This document shows positions 62,401-64,000 of a DNA stretch of 64,000 bases, in pieces (positions within the stretch are counted from its first letter, which is position 1; every line of letters begins with the position of its first letter). Where the stretch lies: the NCBI GenBank assembly GCA_020746105.1, contig CM036643.1:1600419-1664418 (forward strand). The letters are read 5' to 3'. The position numbers were made by a program, and so were the translations under genes. Source of the stretch: Trogon surrucura. Taxonomy: Eukaryota; Chordata; Aves; Trogoniformes; Trogonidae. A model generated the notes under the pieces. It was not told the origin of the DNA. It ran no database searches and saw nothing but the letters and a program-made list of their open reading frames with translations.

Positions 62401-64000
62401 CCACCAGTGCTGCTGGCACAAGCTCAAGGCCAGCCACCACCTCGGCTACTACCCCGAGCACCACTGTGGAGAGCACTTCCCCAACTGAGACCACACCTAC
62501 ACCCACCTCCAGGCTGGCCACAACACTGACTTCCTCCACTGCTACTAGTAGTGAACAATCAACCCTATATTCCACAGTGGCCACCTCAAATGTGATGGAG
62601 AGCACCAGCACACTTGCCCAGCCCACAGCTTCATCCTCTGCCACTCCAGCTTCAACCTCTGCTACTCCAGAGCCAACACCTCCCTTCGAGACCACCTCCA
62701 CACTCCTCTCCACCACAGCAGGAGCAACGAGCCCAGACCTTTCAACAGCCATGGCTGTCACTTCCAGCCCAGCTAGAACATCTACTGCTGGTCTTGGCAC
62801 AAGCACAGTGATGGAGACAACAGCCTCCTCCAGCACGGCTCTTCCAGAAACCTCCACCAGTGCTGCTGGCACAAACTCAAGGCCAGCCACCACCTCGGCT
62901 ACTACCCCGAGCACCACTGTGGAGACCACTTCCCCAGCTGAGACCACACCTACACCCACCTCCAGGCTGGCCACAACACTGACTTCCTCCTCTGCTACTA
63001 GGAGAGGAACATCAACCCTCGAATATTCCACAGTGGCCAGTTCCACTGTGGTGGAGAGCACCAGCACGGTTGCCCAGACCACAACTTCTCCTTCTGCCAC
63101 TCCAACTTCAACCTCTGTCACTCCAGAGCCAACACCTCCCCTCGAGACCACCTCCACACTCCTCTCCACCACAGCAGGAGCAACGAGCCCAGACCTTTCA
63201 ACAGCCATGGCTGTCACTTCCAGCCCAGCTAGAACATCTACTGCTGGTCTTGGCACAAGCACAGTGATGGAGACAACAGCCTCTTCCAGCACGGCTCTTC
63301 CAGAAACCTCCACCAGTGCTGCTGGCACAAGCTCAAGGCCAGCCACCACCTCGGCTACTACCCCGAGCACCACTGTGGAGACCACTTCCCCAACTGAGAC
63401 CACACCTACACCCACCTCCAGGCTGGCCACAACACTGACTTCCTCCTCTGCTACTAGGAGAGGAACATCAACCCTCGAATATTCCACAGTGGCCAGTTCC
63501 ACTGTGGTAGAGAGCACCAGCACGGTTGCCCAGACCACAACTTCTCCTTCTGCCACTCCAACTTCAACCTCTGTCACTCCAGAGCCAACACCTCCCCTCG
63601 AGACCACCTCCACACTCCTCTCCACCACAGCAGGAGCAACGAGCCCAGACCTTTCAACAGCCATGGCTGTCACTTCCAGCCCAGCTAGAACATCTACTGC
63701 TGGTCTTGGCACAAGCACAGTGATGGAGACAACAGCCTCTTCCAGCACGGCTCTTCCAGAAACCTCCACCAGTGTTGCTCGCACAAGCTCAAGGCCAGCC
63801 ACCACCTCGGCTACTACCCCGAGTACCACTGTGGAGAGCACTTCCCCAGCTGAGACCACACCTACACCCACCTCCAGGCTGGCCACAACATTGCCATCCT
63901 CCTCTGCTACTAGGAGAGCAACATCAACCTTGGAATATTCCACAGTGGCCAGTTCCACTGTGGTGGAGAGCACCAGCACGGTTGCTCAGACCACAGCTCC
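59490..64000 (+). repeat. 453/456-bp tandem array, nine units plus partial
   Basis: Unit starts, taken at the codon before GAGCCA, are 59490, 59946, 60399, 60852, 61305, 61761, 62214, 62667, 63123 and 63579. Spacings are 456, 453, 453, 453, 456, 453, 453, 456 and 456, always a multiple of three. Two unit types differ in one segment: RRGTSTLEYSTVA (456 bp) and SSEKSTLYSTVA (453 bp). Adjacent units differ by only a few bases, most clearly the last two, which shows recent homogenisation. Confidence 0.95.
59493..64000 (+). CDS. Mucin-like PTS repeat exon, continues past window
   Basis: The plus strand is open from 59478 to the window end (1,507 codons) in one frame. It encodes nine full and one partial copies of a 151/152-residue repeat. 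In the second unit I count about 45 Thr and 37 Ser (54 percent together), with many Pro and Ala, no Cys and no Trp. Recurrent segments are LETTSTLLSTTAGATS, ARTSTAGLGTSTVMETT, ALPETSTSAAGTSS and SAETTPTPTSRLATTL. This is the make-up of a densely O-glycosylated mucin domain, expected outside the cell or in the secretory pathway. No signal peptide, SEA, von Willebrand or membrane segment lies within the window, so its class (secreted or membrane) is open. Sense is chosen because the other strand reads Val/Leu/Glu-rich, with no known counterpart. Large mucin exons of this kind are usually single. Confidence 0.75.

Noticed and set aside
59474-63979. 1,501-codon minus-strand frame
   Set aside because: It is the antisense of the mucin-like array; its Val/Leu/Glu repeats follow from the sense Thr/Ser/Pro codons, and the sense strand has mucin composition and a plausible acceptor.

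Overview
The window is vertebrate nuclear DNA and almost certainly from a bird. It carries at least nine CR1 LINE copies or fragments with the typical avian 3' ends (tandem ATTCTATGA-like octamers), a solo endogenous-retrovirus LTR of the avian ERVL type, and a short element with a tRNA-like head joined to a CR1 tail. tRNA-Ile/CR1 SINEs are known from passerine birds, so a perching bird is the best guess, but that step rests on recall of the family and not on a search. There is no operon structure. Genes are split by introns and most of the 64 kb is intronic or intergenic.

Layout. 1-9.2 kb: GC-rich non-coding DNA with one nested pair of CR1 copies (1235-1518) and a GC-rich patch with a cluster of TAAT homeodomain core motifs (5240-5610). 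9.2-11.6 kb: the 3' part, or all, of a minus-strand gene. Six coding exons join in phase, with a stop, a 3' UTR and a polyadenylation signal; the readable product is about 210 residues with an acidic C-terminal half. 13.8-15.0 kb: a compact plus-strand, apparently single-exon gene with E-boxes, TATA box, a good start context, a 274-codon frame and AATAAA. 15-49 kb: no convincing gene, only scattered CR1 pieces and simple repeats; base composition drops from GC-rich to AT-rich near 28-30 kb. 49.36-50.00 kb: a probable 645-bp plus-strand exon rich in Ala, Pro, Gly, Thr and Ser, with both splice signals and phase 1 at each end. 55.8-56.9 kb: a solo LTR with a perfect 5-bp target duplication, split by the tRNA-CR1 SINE. 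59.5-64.0 kb (running off the window): a mucin-like exon of nine complete and one partial 151/152-residue Thr/Ser/Pro repeats on the plus strand.

How parts may fit together. The 49.4-kb exon ends in phase 1 and the mucin repeat exon can start in phase 1, so the two may be neighbouring exons of one secreted or membrane mucin-like gene with a roughly 9.5-kb intron holding a CR1, a hexamer satellite, the solo LTR and another CR1. This is an inference. None of the three gene models could be assigned to a named gene from sequence alone, so no symbols are given. The best candidates for undescribed biology are the mucin-like array, the two unassigned small genes at 9-15 kb, and the cleanly dated nest SINE-in-satellite-in-LTR.
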